From assembly GCA_046348855.1 (NCBI GenBank), contig JAXMDK010000004.1:115047-179046 (forward strand): 64,000 nucleotides of DNA. Direction: 5' to 3'. Within the stretch, counting starts at the first letter, position 1; every line of letters begins with the position of its first letter. The notes beneath the pieces are model-generated. The model was not told where the DNA came from, made no database searches, and saw only the letters and a list, made by a program, of their open reading frames with translations. The DNA is from TMP-24 sp046348855 (GTDB lineage Bacteria; Pseudomonadota; Alphaproteobacteria; Rhodobacterales; Rhodobacteraceae). Positions 43,635 to 53,296 of this stretch are shown piece after piece. The position numbers were made by a program, and so were the translations under genes.

Positions 43635-44891
43635 TTACGCCTTCTCCAGCTCGAACGCGTCATGCAGCGCCTGCACGGCGAGTTCCATGTACTTGCGGTC
43701 GATCAGCACCGAGATCTTGATCTCGGATGTGCCGATCACCTTGATGTTGACGTTCTCAGCGGCAAGGCAGGAGAACATGCGGGCGGCGACCCCGGCATGG
43801 CTGCGCATGCCGATGCCGACGACCGAGACCTTGGCGACGTCGGTGTCGACGACCAGATCGGCATAGGTGATGTGGCCGGCGTCGCGGGCCTCTTCCAGCG
43901 CCTTCTTCGCCCGCGCCACCTGGTTTACCGGGCAGGAGAAGGTCATGTCGGTGACATCCTTGGGGCTGCCGCCGATGTCCTTTTCGGAAATGTTCTGCAC
44001 GATCATGTCGACGTTGACGCCGGCCTCGGCCAAGGGGCCGAAGATCGCCGATGCGACGCCGGGCCGGTCCTCGACCGTCACCAGCGTCAGTTTCGCCTCG
44101 TCGCGGGAATAGGCGACGCCGGAGACGACTTTCGATTCCATGATTTCATCCTCGTCGCAGACAAGCGTTCCAGAAGTTTCGTCGGTATCTTCAAACGATG
44201 ACAGCACCCGCAGACGCACCTTGTAGCGCATGGCCAGCTCGACCGACCGGGTCTGAAGCACCTTGGCGCCCAGCGAGGCCAGTTCCAGCATCTCCTCGAA
44301 GGCGATGCGGTCCAGCTTGCGGGCCTTTTCGGTGATGCGCGGGTCGGTGGTGTAGATGCCGTCGACATCGGTGTAGATGTCGCAGCGTTCGGCCCCGAAG
44401 GCGGCGGCGAAGGCCACGGCGGTGGTGTCCGATCCGCCCCGGCCCAGCGTGGTGATGCGGCCTTCGGGACTGATGCCCTGGAAGCCCGCCACCACCGCGA
44501 CCTTCATTCCCTCGTCGAACTTGCGGTCGATGTTGTCGCGCGGGATCGACACGAAGCGGGCGGCGGAATGGGCCGAGGTGGTGTTGATCGGAACTTGCCA
44601 GCCCTGCCAGCTGCGCGCCGGAATGCCCATTTCCTGCAAGCGCAGCGCCATCAGCCCGGCCGTCACGTTTTCGCCCGAGGCCACCACCGCGTCATATTCG
44701 CGCGCGTCGTAAAGGTGCGAGGTCGTCTCGACCCAGCCGACCAGTTCGTTGGTCTTGCCCGACATGGCCGAAACGATGACGATCACGTCATAGCCGCGTT
44801 CGACTTCCTGCTGGACCTTGAGCGCGGCGTTTTCGATGCGGGCTAGGTCGGCGACCGAGGTGCCGCCGAATTTCATCACAAGTAGCGGCAT
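43635..44891 (-). CDS. lysC: aspartate kinase
   Basis: 418 residues. Kinase domain starts VMKFGGTSVADLARIENAA and includes GRGGSDTTAVAFAAAFGAERCDIYTDVDGIYTTDPRI; two C-terminal ACT domains (around TLVTVEDRPGVASAIFGPLAEAGVNVDMIVQNI and VSVVGIGMRSHAGVAARMFSCLAAENVNIKVIGTSEIKISVLID) provide feedback control. First step to lysine, threonine, methionine and diaminopimelate. lysC near ptsP is usual in alphaproteobacteria; here a small gene on the other strand separates them. Confidence 0.96.
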   Translation of the reverse strand: MPLLVMKFGGTSVADLARIENAALKVQQEVERGYDVIVIVSAMSGKTNELVGWVETTSHLYDAREYDAVVASGENVTAGLMALRLQEMGIPARSWQGWQVPINTTSAHSAARFVSIPRDNIDRKFDEGMKVAVVAGFQGISPEGRITTLGRGGSDTTAVAFAAAFGAERCDIYTDVDGIYTTDPRITEKARKLDRIAFEEMLELASLGAKVLQTRSVELAMRYKVRLRVLSSFEDTDETSGTLVCDEDEIMESKVVSGVAYSRDEAKLTLVTVEDRPGVASAIFGPLAEAGVNVDMIVQNISEKDIGGSPKDVTDMTFSCPVNQVARAKKALEEARDAGHITYADLVVDTDVAKVSVVGIGMRSHAGVAARMFSCLAAENVNIKVIGTSEIKISVLIDRKYMELAVQALHDAFELEKA

Positions 44892-45000
44892 ATGCGCCCC
44901 CCAGGCCCCGATCCGTCAAACGCGGGTTTCTTATGCGCGCGGGCGGGCGGGGGCAAGGGGCGAATGGGGCGGCGCGTCGTTCGCGGAAAGGGCCGAACCC

Positions 45001-45441
45001 TCAGTTCGCCTTGCGCGCCGGCAGGAAGGGCAGGGGCGCGACCGGAACCCCGTCCTCGACCAGGCGGCGGGCCTCGTCGCGGTGCGCCTCGCCATAGATG
45101 GCGCGGGCGGGGGCATCGCCGTCATGGATGGCGCGGGCTTCGGCGGCAAAGTCCGGCCCGACGTATTCGGAATTCTCCTCGACCTGGCGGCGAAGGGCGG
45201 CCAGCGCCTCCTCGACCGCCGAGCGCGGGGTGGAAAGCGGCCCCACCGGCGCGGCGGTGTCGCCCCCGGTGGCGCGCGCCGGCCGGACCGCCGGCGCCAT
45301 CAGGCTTTTGCCGACCCGCACCGAGCCGCAGACGGCGCAGCCGATGTGGCCGGCGGCCTGAAGCCTGTCGAAAGCCTCGGCCGACTGGAACCAGCTTTCG
45401 AAGGCATGGTCCTTGTCGCAGGTCAGGGCGTAGTGGATCAT
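45001..45441 (-). CDS. DUF1178 family protein
   Basis: 146 residues, MIHYALTCDKDHAFESWFQSAEAFDRL with an N-terminal zinc-ribbon-like pair (ALTC...CAVCGS) and a helical tail. Matches DUF1178, a conserved alpha/betaproteobacterial protein of unknown function. Located just downstream of the Nudix gene on the same strand with 52 bases between, so probably cotranscribed. Confidence 0.85.
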   Translation of the reverse strand: MIHYALTCDKDHAFESWFQSAEAFDRLQAAGHIGCAVCGSVRVGKSLMAPAVRPARATGGDTAAPVGPLSTPRSAVEEALAALRRQVEENSEYVGPDFAAEARAIHDGDAPARAIYGEAHRDEARRLVEDGVPVAPLPFLPARKAN

Positions 45442-45493
45442 GGCCGTCCCCGGAAATCTCTTCGTCAGAGAGATGGCGATTTTTGCGCCAAGA

Positions 45494-45973
45494 TCAACCT
45501 TTTCCGTGGGAAAGCGCGCCGGTTTCCGGCGGATGGAACGCCGCCAGCAGCGCCCGAAGCTCGGGCTCGGCGACCTCATGGGCCGCCTGCCCGGGGCTGA
45601 ACCATTCGCGATGGCGCACGTCCATTTCCGGGAAGCGGAATTCCAGATAGGCCACTTCGACCCGGTGCACCGCCACGCAGCAAGGCAGCGCCGATCCGTC
45701 AGACATGACCTTGTCGTAAAAGTAGTAGTCCGTCGGCGCATCGGCCAGCCGGCCGACAACGCCGGCCTCTTCGCGGGCTTCGCGCAGCGCGCTGATCCCG
45801 CCCTTTTCGCCCTTTTTCGGCCAGCCCTTCGGCAGCACCCAGCGGCCGGTGTCGCGGCTGGTGATGAGAAGAACCTCCGCCTCGCCGCAGCCCAGCCGCC
45901 GGTAGCATAGGGCGGCGTGCTGGGTTGCGGGCGTCGCGATGGACATGCCTGCCAACTTGTCTTTCTTCATCAT
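45494..45973 (-). CDS. Nudix hydrolase (diphosphoinositol-polyphosphate-phosphohydrolase-like)
   Basis: 159 residues from the MMKKDK start. Exact Nudix box: GWPKKGEKGGISALREAREE followed by AGV (G-x5-E-x7-REAREE-x-GV). The preceding RWVLPKGWPKKGE resembles the DIPP/Aps1 subgroup that cleaves dinucleoside polyphosphates. A later start at MSIATPA (45946) is possible. The substrate cannot be fixed from sequence. Confidence 0.87.
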   Translation of the reverse strand: MMKKDKLAGMSIATPATQHAALCYRRLGCGEAEVLLITSRDTGRWVLPKGWPKKGEKGGISALREAREEAGVVGRLADAPTDYYFYDKVMSDGSALPCCVAVHRVEVAYLEFRFPEMDVRHREWFSPGQAAHEVAEPELRALLAAFHPPETGALSHGKG

Positions 45974-46145
45974 CCTGCCGGAGTGCCGGTCCCTTCCTTG
46001 CACGCCGTGGCAGCGGCGGAGTGTAACGCATTTGTAACAGGCTAGCGCAATCGTCCCGAAATGGGAACCAGATATGGGGTTGAAGTCGCCCGTTTGAAAC
46101 GAAATCGCGCCCGGCGCACCGGAATGTGACCGAATTGCCGCAGCG

Positions 46146-47420
46146 TCACTCGGCCCGGATCACCAGCCCGGTGGTTCGGGCCAGCGCCGCCAGGAATTCC
46201 TCTTCGTCGGTCTGGCCGCGAAAGGCGGAAAGTGCGGCGCGCGCGGCGTCGGCGAGGCGGGTCTGGCCGGCGCCGTCGCCGATCAGCGGAGCTAGCGCGC
46301 GGGTCAGGTCGGCGGGGCCGGTGACCGCTAGTGCCGCGCCGGCGCGCTCTAGTGCCTGATAGGGGGCGGCGAAATTCTCTACGCTCGGCCCGTGCAGGAT
46401 GACCGATCCGGCGGCGGCGGGCTCGAACGGCGTGTGGCCGCCGCGCGGGGCAAGCGATCCGCCGACGAAACAGAGGCCCGCCGCCCGATACCAGAGCGCC
46501 ATTTCACCCAGCGTGTCGGCCAGATAGACCGGCTGCTGCGGGCCGGGCGCGTCGCCGCGTGACCGGGTGGCGAAGGCCAGGCCGCGCACGGCGATCAGCG
46601 GCTCGATCTGGTCGCGCCGGCGCGGGTGGCGGGGGGCGAGGATCAGCCGCAGGCCGGGGTGGTCGGGCAGGAGCGCCGCAAAGGCGTCAAGCACCGCCTC
46701 CTCCTCGCCCTCGTGGGTCGAGGCCGCAAGCAGGGTGCGTGATCGGTCGAACGGCAGGTCGGGGGCGGGCGAGGCAGCATCGGCCAGCGGTGCGGCGGCG
46801 GCCTTCAGTACCATCGTCGGGCCAAGCGCCGCCGGGTCGAGGCCGAGCGCTTGGGAAACGGCCGCGCGAGCCTTCGTCCTGCGGCGCGAGCCAGCGCACC
46901 GCGCCCATCAGCGGACGGGCGAGGCCGGGCAGGCGGCTCCAGAAGCGGAAGGACTTTTCCGACATTCGGCCACCGAGGACCAGCACCGGAATGCCGCGGC
47001 GGGCGCATTCGAACATCCGGTTCGGCCAGAGTTCGTTCTCGATCATCACCAGCGCCGCCGGGTGCGTCCGGTCGAGAAAGGCGCGCATCAGTCCGCGCTG
47101 GTCGAGCGGGGCAAGCCGCACGGTGGTGCGGGCAGGCTCCAACCGGCCGCCAGGGCGCGGCCGGTCCGGCTGTTGGTGGTGACCAGCAGTTCGGCCTCGG
47201 GCACGCGCCGGATCAGGGCGGCGATCAGCGGCCGGGCGGCGGTCAGTTCGCCGTTCGAGGCGCCGTGGACCCAGATCAGCGGCGCATCGCCCGCCCGCGG
47301 CGGCGGCAGGACCAGCCGTTCGCAGCGTTCTGCCACCGGGCCGGCGGCGGGCCGCGCCAACGCGCAACGCACCAGTGCCGCGACATAGGCGAGGGAGATC
47401 AGGATCCGGTAGAAGATCAT
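46146..47420 (-). pseudogene. waaA: 3-deoxy-D-manno-octulosonate (Kdo) transferase WaaA/KdtA, interrupted by two compensating frameshifts
   Basis: Attaches Kdo to lipid A at the inner membrane. Total span is 425 codons, the normal length, but three frames are needed. The N-terminal part (47420 to about 47150: MIFYRILISLAYVAALVRCA, WVHGASNGELTAARPL, TTNSRTGRALAAGWS) runs into a stop at 47088. The middle (about 47147-46873) has the conserved PLDQRGLMRAFLDRTHP and MIENELWPN in another frame. The C-terminal part, in the original frame, runs from about 46870 (ARAAVSQALGLDPAALGPT, ILAPRHPRR, GGSLAPRGGHTPFEPAA). A base seems missing near 47141-47150 and one extra near 46868-46872. Whether this is a real lesion or a sequence error cannot be told here. 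Confidence 0.85.
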
Positions 47421-47567
47421 GGCGATCCTCTGCCACGGATGGCCCGGCCGCGCAATCCGGGCGGGTCTGCGATCCCGCCCGGGCCGCCGAAGCCGGCCGA
47501 AGACGGGGCTTGTGCGGCGCGCCAAGTTGGCCATGCTCGCCGCCAGTGGCAGGAAGGGATTCTGACG

Positions 47568-48485
47568 ATGGCCGACGCATTCACCGCACCCGGACGGTTC
47601 TTCCGGGGCAATCTGCACACCCATTCGACCCGCTCCGACGGGGTGCTGGCGCCCGAGGAAGTCTGCCGGCGCTACCGCGACGAAGGCTATGATTTCCTGG
47701 CGCTGACCGACCATTTCATCGGCCATTACAACTATCCGATGGTCGATACCCGCCCCTTCCGGTCCAACGATTTCACCACCATCATCGGGGCCGAACTGCA
47801 TTCCGGCGCCAGCCAGAACGGCGAGCTGTGGCACATCCTGGCGGTGGGGCTGCCGTTCGATTTTGCTCCGCCGAACGCGCCGGGCTTCCGCCCGGTCGAG
47901 GGGATGGAAAGCGGGCCGGAGCTGGCGCGGCGGGCGCGCGAGGCCGGGGCCTTCGTCGCCGTCGCCCATCCGCAATGGTCGGGGCTGACGCTGGCCGATG
48001 CCCGCTCGATCGAGGCGGCGCACGCGGTCGAGATCTACAACCATGGCTGCTGGGCGGGCTGCGACCGCGCCGACGGCTGGGCGATCAACGATCTTCTTCT
48101 GTCCGAGGGGCGGCGGCTGACGGCGGTGGCGACCGACGACGCGCACTTCTCCGAACCCGACCATTTCGGCGGCTGGGTGATGGTGAAGGCCGAGGAGAAC
48201 GACCCCGAGGCGCTGGTCGCCGCGCTGAAGGCCGGCCACAACTATTCGAGCCAGGGCCCGGAGATCCGCCGGATCGAGGTGAGCGACCGGCGGGTCGAGG
48301 TGGAATGTTCCGCCGCCGTGTCGGTGATCGTGCAGGGCTATGGCCAGGCGGCGCAGGCGGTGCATGGCCTGTCGATGACCCGCGCCTCGATCCGCACCAA
48401 GCGGCTGGACGAATCGCCGTGGCTGCGGGTGACGGTGGTCGACGCCGCCGGCCGGCGGGCCTGGTCGAATCCGTACTGGCGTTAG
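47568..48485 (+). CDS. PHP-domain phosphoesterase
   Basis: 305 residues. Metal-binding PHP motifs: GNLHTHSTRSDGVLAPEEV (1), FLALTDHF (2), GAELHSGA, AVAHPQWS (3) and ATDDAHFSEPDHFGG (4). Similar to single-domain PHP hydrolases such as RNase AM/YciV-like or histidinol-phosphatase relatives; substrate unknown. The stop overlaps the stop of the convergent flavin reductase gene by two bases. Confidence 0.88.
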   Translation: MADAFTAPGRFFRGNLHTHSTRSDGVLAPEEVCRRYRDEGYDFLALTDHFIGHYNYPMVDTRPFRSNDFTTIIGAELHSGASQNGELWHILAVGLPFDFAPPNAPGFRPVEGMESGPELARRAREAGAFVAVAHPQWSGLTLADARSIEAAHAVEIYNHGCWAGCDRADGWAINDLLLSEGRRLTAVATDDAHFSEPDHFGGWVMVKAEENDPEALVAALKAGHNYSSQGPEIRRIEVSDRRVEVECSAAVSVIVQGYGQAAQAVHGLSMTRASIRTKRLDESPWLRVTVVDAAGRRAWSNPYWR

Positions 48486-49150
48486 CCGGGCCAGTCGTCG
48501 GCCTTGCCCTCCAGTCCGGCGGCGGCAGCGCCCGTCGCGCCGGGGATCGGCATCTCGAACTCTTCGGTGACGCTGGTGTAGTTGAAGTAGCCCAGGCGGG
48601 CGAGGGGCCGGATGCGGGGAATGTCGATCTTGCCTTCGCTGGTCAGGACATCGTCCCTGACGTGGATGCGGGCGACCTCGCCATAGACCACGTCCACCCA
48701 GCCGTGGTTCGACGCGCCGCGCAGGCGGTGGGTGGAAAGATAGCGGCATTCGAAATGACAGGGGCTTTCGGCGACCCGCGGCCCGGGGGCGTCGATGCAG
48801 GCGGCCTTGGCGACGCCGGCGCGAACGAATTCGTCGTCGCCGTCCGGCCACTCGACCGCGGTGATGTTCATCGCCTCGCGCAGGTCATAGGTGGCCATGT
48901 TCCAGACGAACCAGCCGGTTTCCTCCGCGTTGATCACCGTGTGCTTGCGGCGACCGTCGGAATACTGATTGGCCGCGAACATCACCATCGGCGGATCGAA
49001 CGTCAGGTTCTGCCATTGGCTGTAGGGGGCAAGGTTGGCGATGCCGTCTTTCGATATGGTCGAAAGCCAGCCGATCGGGCGCGGAACGGTGCAGGCCTTG
49101 AAGGGGGTATAGGGAAGGGGGCAACGCTCTTTGCCGGGCGCGTAGTGCAT
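48482..49150 (-). CDS. flavin reductase family (DIM6/NTAB) protein
   Basis: 222 residues from MHYAPGKERCPLPYTPFKAC (GGAGAAG upstream). FMN split-barrel core VPRPIGWLSTISKDGIANLAPYSQWQNLTFDPPMVMFA and VARIHVRDDVLTSEGKIDI. Second member of this family in the window (compare 37725-38309); about 30 residues longer with a Gly/Ala-rich tail. Lies downstream of hutU on the same strand with 89 bases between, possibly part of the same transcript, though no hut role is known. Confidence 0.88.
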   Translation of the reverse strand: MHYAPGKERCPLPYTPFKACTVPRPIGWLSTISKDGIANLAPYSQWQNLTFDPPMVMFAANQYSDGRRKHTVINAEETGWFVWNMATYDLREAMNITAVEWPDGDDEFVRAGVAKAACIDAPGPRVAESPCHFECRYLSTHRLRGASNHGWVDVVYGEVARIHVRDDVLTSEGKIDIPRIRPLARLGYFNYTSVTEEFEMPIPGATGAAAAGLEGKADDWPG

Positions 49151-49239
49151 GGACTTCTCCGTTGAAATATGGTGGGATCGGCCGGGACACGTGTGACTCA
49201 AGGCAAGAGGTCCCCGGGCCGCCTCCTGCTCCTTTCACT

Positions 49240-50934
49240 TCAGTTGCCAAGGATCGTCGGCAGCCTCAGCCCGTTGTCGCGGGCGCACTGGACGGCGACG
49301 TCGTAGCCGGCGTCGGCGTGCCGCCAGACGCCCGAGGCCGGGTCGTTCCACAAGACGCGGCCCAGCCGCTTGGCGGCCTCGGGCGTGCCGTCGGCGACGA
49401 TGACCACGCCGGAATGCTGGCTGAAGCCCATGCCGACCCCGCCGCCGTGGTGGAGCGAGACCCAGGTGGCGCCGCTTGCCGTATTGACCAGCGCATTGAG
49501 GAGCGGCCAGTCGGAGACTGCGTCCGAGCCGTCCTTCATCGCCTCGGTCTCGCGGTTGGGGCTGGCAACCGAGCCGCTGTCGAGATGGTCGCGGCCGATG
49601 ACGACCGGGGCCTTCAGTTCACCCCTGGCCACCATTTCGTTGAACATCAGCCCGGCGCGGTGGCGATCACCCAGCCCGATCCAGCAGATGCGCGCCGGCA
49701 GGCCCTGGAAGGCGATCCGTTCGCGCGCCATGTCCAGCCAGCGGTGCAGGTGGGCGTTTTCGGGGAAGAGCTTCTTCATCGCCGCGTCGGTCTTGTAGAT
49801 ATCCTCGGGGTCGCCCGAAAGCGCGCACCAGCGGAAGGGGCCGATGCCCTTGCAGAACAAGGGCCGGATATAGGCGGGGACGAAGCCGGGGAAGGCGAAG
49901 GCGTTTTCCAGCCCCTCGTCCTTGGCGACCTGGCGGATGTTGTTGCCGTAGTCGAGCGTGGGGACGCCGGCATTCCAGAAGTCGACCATAGCCGCGACAT
50001 GCTGCTTCATGCTGGCGCGGGCGGCCTTTTCGACGGCCTTGGGATCGGTTTCCTGTTTCGCGCGCCATTCGGCCACCGTCCAGCCGATCGGCAGGTAGCC
50101 GTGGACGGGGTCATGGGCCGAAGTCTGGTCGGTGACGATGTCGGGGCGCATGCCGCCCGCCTTCATCCGGCGGTAGATTTCCGGGAAGACGTCGGCCGCA
50201 TTGCCGATCAGCGCCACCGACTTGGCTTCGCCCGCCTGCGTCCAGCGGGCGATCAGCGACAGGGCTTCATCCAGCGAATGGGTCTTTTCGTCGCAATAGC
50301 GGGTGCGGATGCGGAAGTCGGCGCGGGTTTCGTCGCATTCGACTGCCAGGCACGAGGCCCCGGCCATGACCGCCGCCAGCGGTTGCGCGCCGCCCATGCC
50401 GCCAAGGCCGCCGGTCAGGATCCACTTGCCCTTGAGGCTGCCGCCGTAATGCTGGCGGCCGGCCTCGGCGAAGGTTTCGTAGGTGCCCTGCACGATACCC
50501 TGGGTGCCGATGTAGATCCAGGACCCGGCGGTCATCTGGCCGTACATCATCAGGCCTTTCTTGTCCAACTCGTTGAAATGGTCCCAGTTGGCCCAGTGCG
50601 GCACCAGGTTCGAGTTGGCGATCAGCACGCGCGGCGCGTCGGGGTGGGTCTTGACCACCGCGACCGGGCGGCCGGACTGGACGACGAGCGTTTCGTCGGA
50701 TTCCAGGTCTTTCAGCGTCGCCACGATCCGGTCGAAGTCGCCCCAGGTGCGGGCGGCGCGGCCGATGCCGCCGTAGACCACCAGCTCATGCGGGTTTTCG
50801 GCCACGTCGGGATGCAGGTTGTTCATCAGCATCCGCATGGCGGCCTCGGTCTGCCAGCTCTTGGCGGTCTTTTCCGGGCCGGTCGGCGGGTAGATGTCGC
50901 GCGTGTTCTTGCGCTGGGTGGCGATGTCGGACAT
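49240..50934 (-). CDS. hutU: urocanate hydratase
   Basis: 564 residues, NAD-dependent conversion of urocanate to imidazolonepropionate, second step of histidine breakdown. Motifs: GGIGRAARTWGDF, VVQSGRPVAVVKTH, NAD loop ILTGGLGGMGGAQPLAAVMAG, the catalytic/conserved Cys region FCKGIGPFRWCALSGDP, and SLHHGGGVGMGFSQHSG. Full length. Last gene of the hutI-H-G-caiB-acd-U operon, 11 bases after the acyl-CoA dehydrogenase gene. Confidence 0.96.
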   Translation of the reverse strand: MSDIATQRKNTRDIYPPTGPEKTAKSWQTEAAMRMLMNNLHPDVAENPHELVVYGGIGRAARTWGDFDRIVATLKDLESDETLVVQSGRPVAVVKTHPDAPRVLIANSNLVPHWANWDHFNELDKKGLMMYGQMTAGSWIYIGTQGIVQGTYETFAEAGRQHYGGSLKGKWILTGGLGGMGGAQPLAAVMAGASCLAVECDETRADFRIRTRYCDEKTHSLDEALSLIARWTQAGEAKSVALIGNAADVFPEIYRRMKAGGMRPDIVTDQTSAHDPVHGYLPIGWTVAEWRAKQETDPKAVEKAARASMKQHVAAMVDFWNAGVPTLDYGNNIRQVAKDEGLENAFAFPGFVPAYIRPLFCKGIGPFRWCALSGDPEDIYKTDAAMKKLFPENAHLHRWLDMARERIAFQGLPARICWIGLGDRHRAGLMFNEMVARGELKAPVVIGRDHLDSGSVASPNRETEAMKDGSDAVSDWPLLNALVNTASGATWVSLHHGGGVGMGFSQHSGVVIVADGTPEAAKRLGRVLWNDPASGVWRHADAGYDVAVQCARDNGLRLPTILGN

Positions 50935-50945
50935 GGGATTTCCTT

Positions 50946-52100
50946 TCAGGCGAGAAGGTGGGCGGCGATGATGTTGCGCTGGATTTCGGAGGAGCCTTCG
51001 TAGATGCGCATGATGCGCACGTCGCGGGCGTAGCGTTCCAAGGGCAGGTCGCGGGTAAAGCCGTAGCCGCCGTGGATCTGCAGCGCGCCGTCGGTGACGC
51101 GGTGGGCCATTTCCGAACAGACGAGCTTGGCTTGGGATGCGACGAGGCTGAAGCGCGGGCCGCCGTGGTGGGCCGCCTCGCGCTGGCGGGCGGCTTCCTG
51201 GGCAACGAGGAGAGCGGCGTTGTAGTCCGTCGCCAGGTCGGCCAGCTGCCAGCGGATGCCCTGGCGATTGGCCAGCGGCTCGCCGCCGATGACGCGGTCC
51301 TTCGCGTAAGTGACGGCGGCCTTCAGCGCGGCTTCGGCGATGCCAAGGCACATGGCGGCGACCTCGATGCGGCCGTTGTCGAGGACCTTCATCGCAGTCT
51401 TGAACCCCTGGCCCTCGGCGCCCAGAAGCGCGTCGGCCGGCAGGTGGCAGTCGAGCGACAGGGTGAAGACATGGCCGCCTTTCAGGCCCATCGTCCGTTC
51501 CGGCTTGCCGGCGGCGAAGCCGGGCGTGTCGGTGGGCACGATGAAGGCCGAGATGCCGCGGTGCTTGGCCTGCGCGTCGGTGACGGCGTAGACGATGACG
51601 AAATCGGCCTCGCCACCGTTCGAGATGAAGCATTTCGATCCGGTCAGGTGCCAGCCGTCGCCGTCGCGCCGGGCGCGGGTCATCATGTCGGCGGGGTCCG
51701 AGCCGGCGGTGGGTTCGGTCAGGCCGAAGGCGCCGAGGATTTCGCCCGTGGCGCAGCGGGGCAGCCAGCGGGCGCGCTGTTCGGGCGTGCCGCCCAGCAG
51801 GATCGAGTCGGTGGCAAGGTAATGGGCGGTCAGCGCCGAGACGGTCGAGCCGCAGGCGCCGGCGACGATCTGGACGGCGCGCAGCAGCGCCGGGGCGCTC
51901 AGGCCGGGGCCGCCGTCGGATTCGGGCAGGTTGGCGCCCAGCAGGCCCAGTTCCGCCAGGCCCTGCAGCTGCGGGCGCACGAAGGCAGCAGTTTCGTCGG
52001 TTTCCGCCGCGCGGGGGGCGAGTTCCTCGGCCGCATAGCGCTCCAGCATGTCGGCGAAGGCGCTTTCCTCGGGCGACAGCATGTGCCAGGGGTCGGTCAT
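50946..52100 (-). CDS. acyl-CoA dehydrogenase embedded in the hut operon
   Basis: 384 residues, FAD enzyme that desaturates (or, run backwards, reduces) an acyl-CoA at C2-C3. Motifs: AFGLTEPTAGSDPADMMTRA, GSKCFISNGGEADFVIV, GIRWQLADLATDYNAALLVA and the terminal QIHGGYGFTRDLPLERYARD followed by IYEGSSEIQRNII; Glu368 is the expected catalytic base. It looks like the short-chain/CaiA-type group rather than glutaryl-CoA dehydrogenase, whose C-terminal NTYEGTHDIH-type signature is absent. Start overlaps the CoA-transferase stop (ATGA). Position between hutG and hutU suggests a histidine-related acyl substrate; imidazolepropionyl-CoA is my proposal. Confidence 0.9.
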   Translation of the reverse strand: MTDPWHMLSPEESAFADMLERYAAEELAPRAAETDETAAFVRPQLQGLAELGLLGANLPESDGGPGLSAPALLRAVQIVAGACGSTVSALTAHYLATDSILLGGTPEQRARWLPRCATGEILGAFGLTEPTAGSDPADMMTRARRDGDGWHLTGSKCFISNGGEADFVIVYAVTDAQAKHRGISAFIVPTDTPGFAAGKPERTMGLKGGHVFTLSLDCHLPADALLGAEGQGFKTAMKVLDNGRIEVAAMCLGIAEAALKAAVTYAKDRVIGGEPLANRQGIRWQLADLATDYNAALLVAQEAARQREAAHHGGPRFSLVASQAKLVCSEMAHRVTDGALQIHGGYGFTRDLPLERYARDVRIMRIYEGSSEIQRNIIAAHLLA

Positions 52101-53296
52101 GCGACATCTCCGGTGATGACATTGTCGGCCTTCAGCCGGGCGATGTCGGCCGCGCCCAGGCCGATCTGCGCCAGGATCGCCGTCGCGTCGCCGCCGAGCG
52201 CGGGCGCGGCGCGGGTGGCGAGCGGCTTTGCGCCGTCGAAGCGCACCGGCTGGCCGACGACCTTGGCCGGGCCGAGCGTCGGATGGGACAGGGTGCCGAT
52301 CAGCTCGCGGGCTGCGACCTGCGGGCTGGTGGTGGCGGCGGCAAAGCCGCGGATCGGGGCGCAGGGGATGCCGGTCGCTTCCAGCACGGCGACGGCCTCG
52401 TCGGCGCTCAGCCCGCGCGACCAGCCTTCGATCAGCGCCTTCAGCGCCGGCTCGTTGTCGGTACGCGCGCTGTCGCTGGCAAAGCGCGGATCGGCGGGCA
52501 GGCCAGGATGGCCGATCAGGGCGGAAAAGGCGGCGAAATGCTTGTCGTTCAGCACGCAGACGGCGACAAGGCCATCGCGCGCGGCATAGCAGCCGAACGG
52601 GGTCGACAGCGGATGGCGGTTGCCGGAGCGGGCGGGTTCGCGCCCGGCGTAAAGATATTGCGCATGTGCGGTCGGCAGCAGCGAAAACAGCGCGTCGTGC
52701 ATCGACACGTCGATGGTCGCGCCTTCGCCGGTCCGCGACCGGCGCAAGAGCGCCGCCATGATCGCCCAACTGGCGAAGAGCCCGCCCATCAGGTCGCCGA
52801 AGCTTTCGCCGACCTTCAGGGGACCGCCGCCTTCGTCGCCGTTCACCGCCATCAGGCCGGACAGCGCCTGCACCACCAGGTCATAGGCCGGCAGGCCGGT
52901 CCAGGGGCCGGTCTGGCCAAAGCCCGAGACCGAGGCATAGACCATGTCGGGCCGGCGGGCGCGCAGGGTGGCGGCGTCCAGCCCGAGTTTCGCGGCAACG
53001 CCGGGGCGGAAATTTTCCACGGCCACGTCGCAGGTTGCGGCGATGCCTTGCGCCAGCTTCTGCCCCTGGGGCAGGCGCAGGTCGATGGCGATCGACTGCT
53101 TGCCGCGGTTGGTCAGCTGGAACAGTGCGCTTTCGCCCTGAACGAACGGGCCGATATGGCGATATTCGTCGCCGGCCGGCGGTTCCAGCTTGATAACCTC
53201 GGCGCCCAGGTCGGCCAGAAGCGCCGTCGCATAAGGCCCCGCCAGAACCCGGGTCATGTCGAAGACGCGCAGGCCGGAGAGGGGCGGCTCAGCCAT
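52097..53296 (-). CDS. CaiB/BaiF-family (class III) CoA-transferase embedded in the hut operon
   Basis: 399 residues from MAEPPLSGLRVFDMTRVLAG. Class III signatures: LAGPYATALLADLGAEVIKLEPP, LTNRGKQSIAIDL, YASVSGFGQTGPW and VGESFGDLMGGLFASWAIM, where Asp168 matches the catalytic aspartate that forms the acyl-anhydride. Overlaps hutG by eight bases and the dehydrogenase gene by four. Size and pairing with the dehydrogenase mirror E. coli CaiB (about 405) and CaiA (about 380). Standard hut pathways contain no such enzyme, so the acid that receives CoA is unknown. Confidence 0.92.
   Translation of the reverse strand: MAEPPLSGLRVFDMTRVLAGPYATALLADLGAEVIKLEPPAGDEYRHIGPFVQGESALFQLTNRGKQSIAIDLRLPQGQKLAQGIAATCDVAVENFRPGVAAKLGLDAATLRARRPDMVYASVSGFGQTGPWTGLPAYDLVVQALSGLMAVNGDEGGGPLKVGESFGDLMGGLFASWAIMAALLRRSRTGEGATIDVSMHDALFSLLPTAHAQYLYAGREPARSGNRHPLSTPFGCYAARDGLVAVCVLNDKHFAAFSALIGHPGLPADPRFASDSARTDNEPALKALIEGWSRGLSADEAVAVLEATGIPCAPIRGFAAATTSPQVAARELIGTLSHPTLGPAKVVGQPVRFDGAKPLATRAAPALGGDATAILAQIGLGAADIARLKADNVITGDVA

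Noticed and set aside
50946..53296. CoA-transferase and acyl-CoA dehydrogenase read as a glutarate (glutaryl-CoA dehydrogenase) module
   Set aside because: The dehydrogenase lacks the C-terminal signature of glutaryl-CoA dehydrogenases and looks like the short-chain/CaiA group; the operon context is histidine, not lysine, breakdown. Not fully excluded without a tree.
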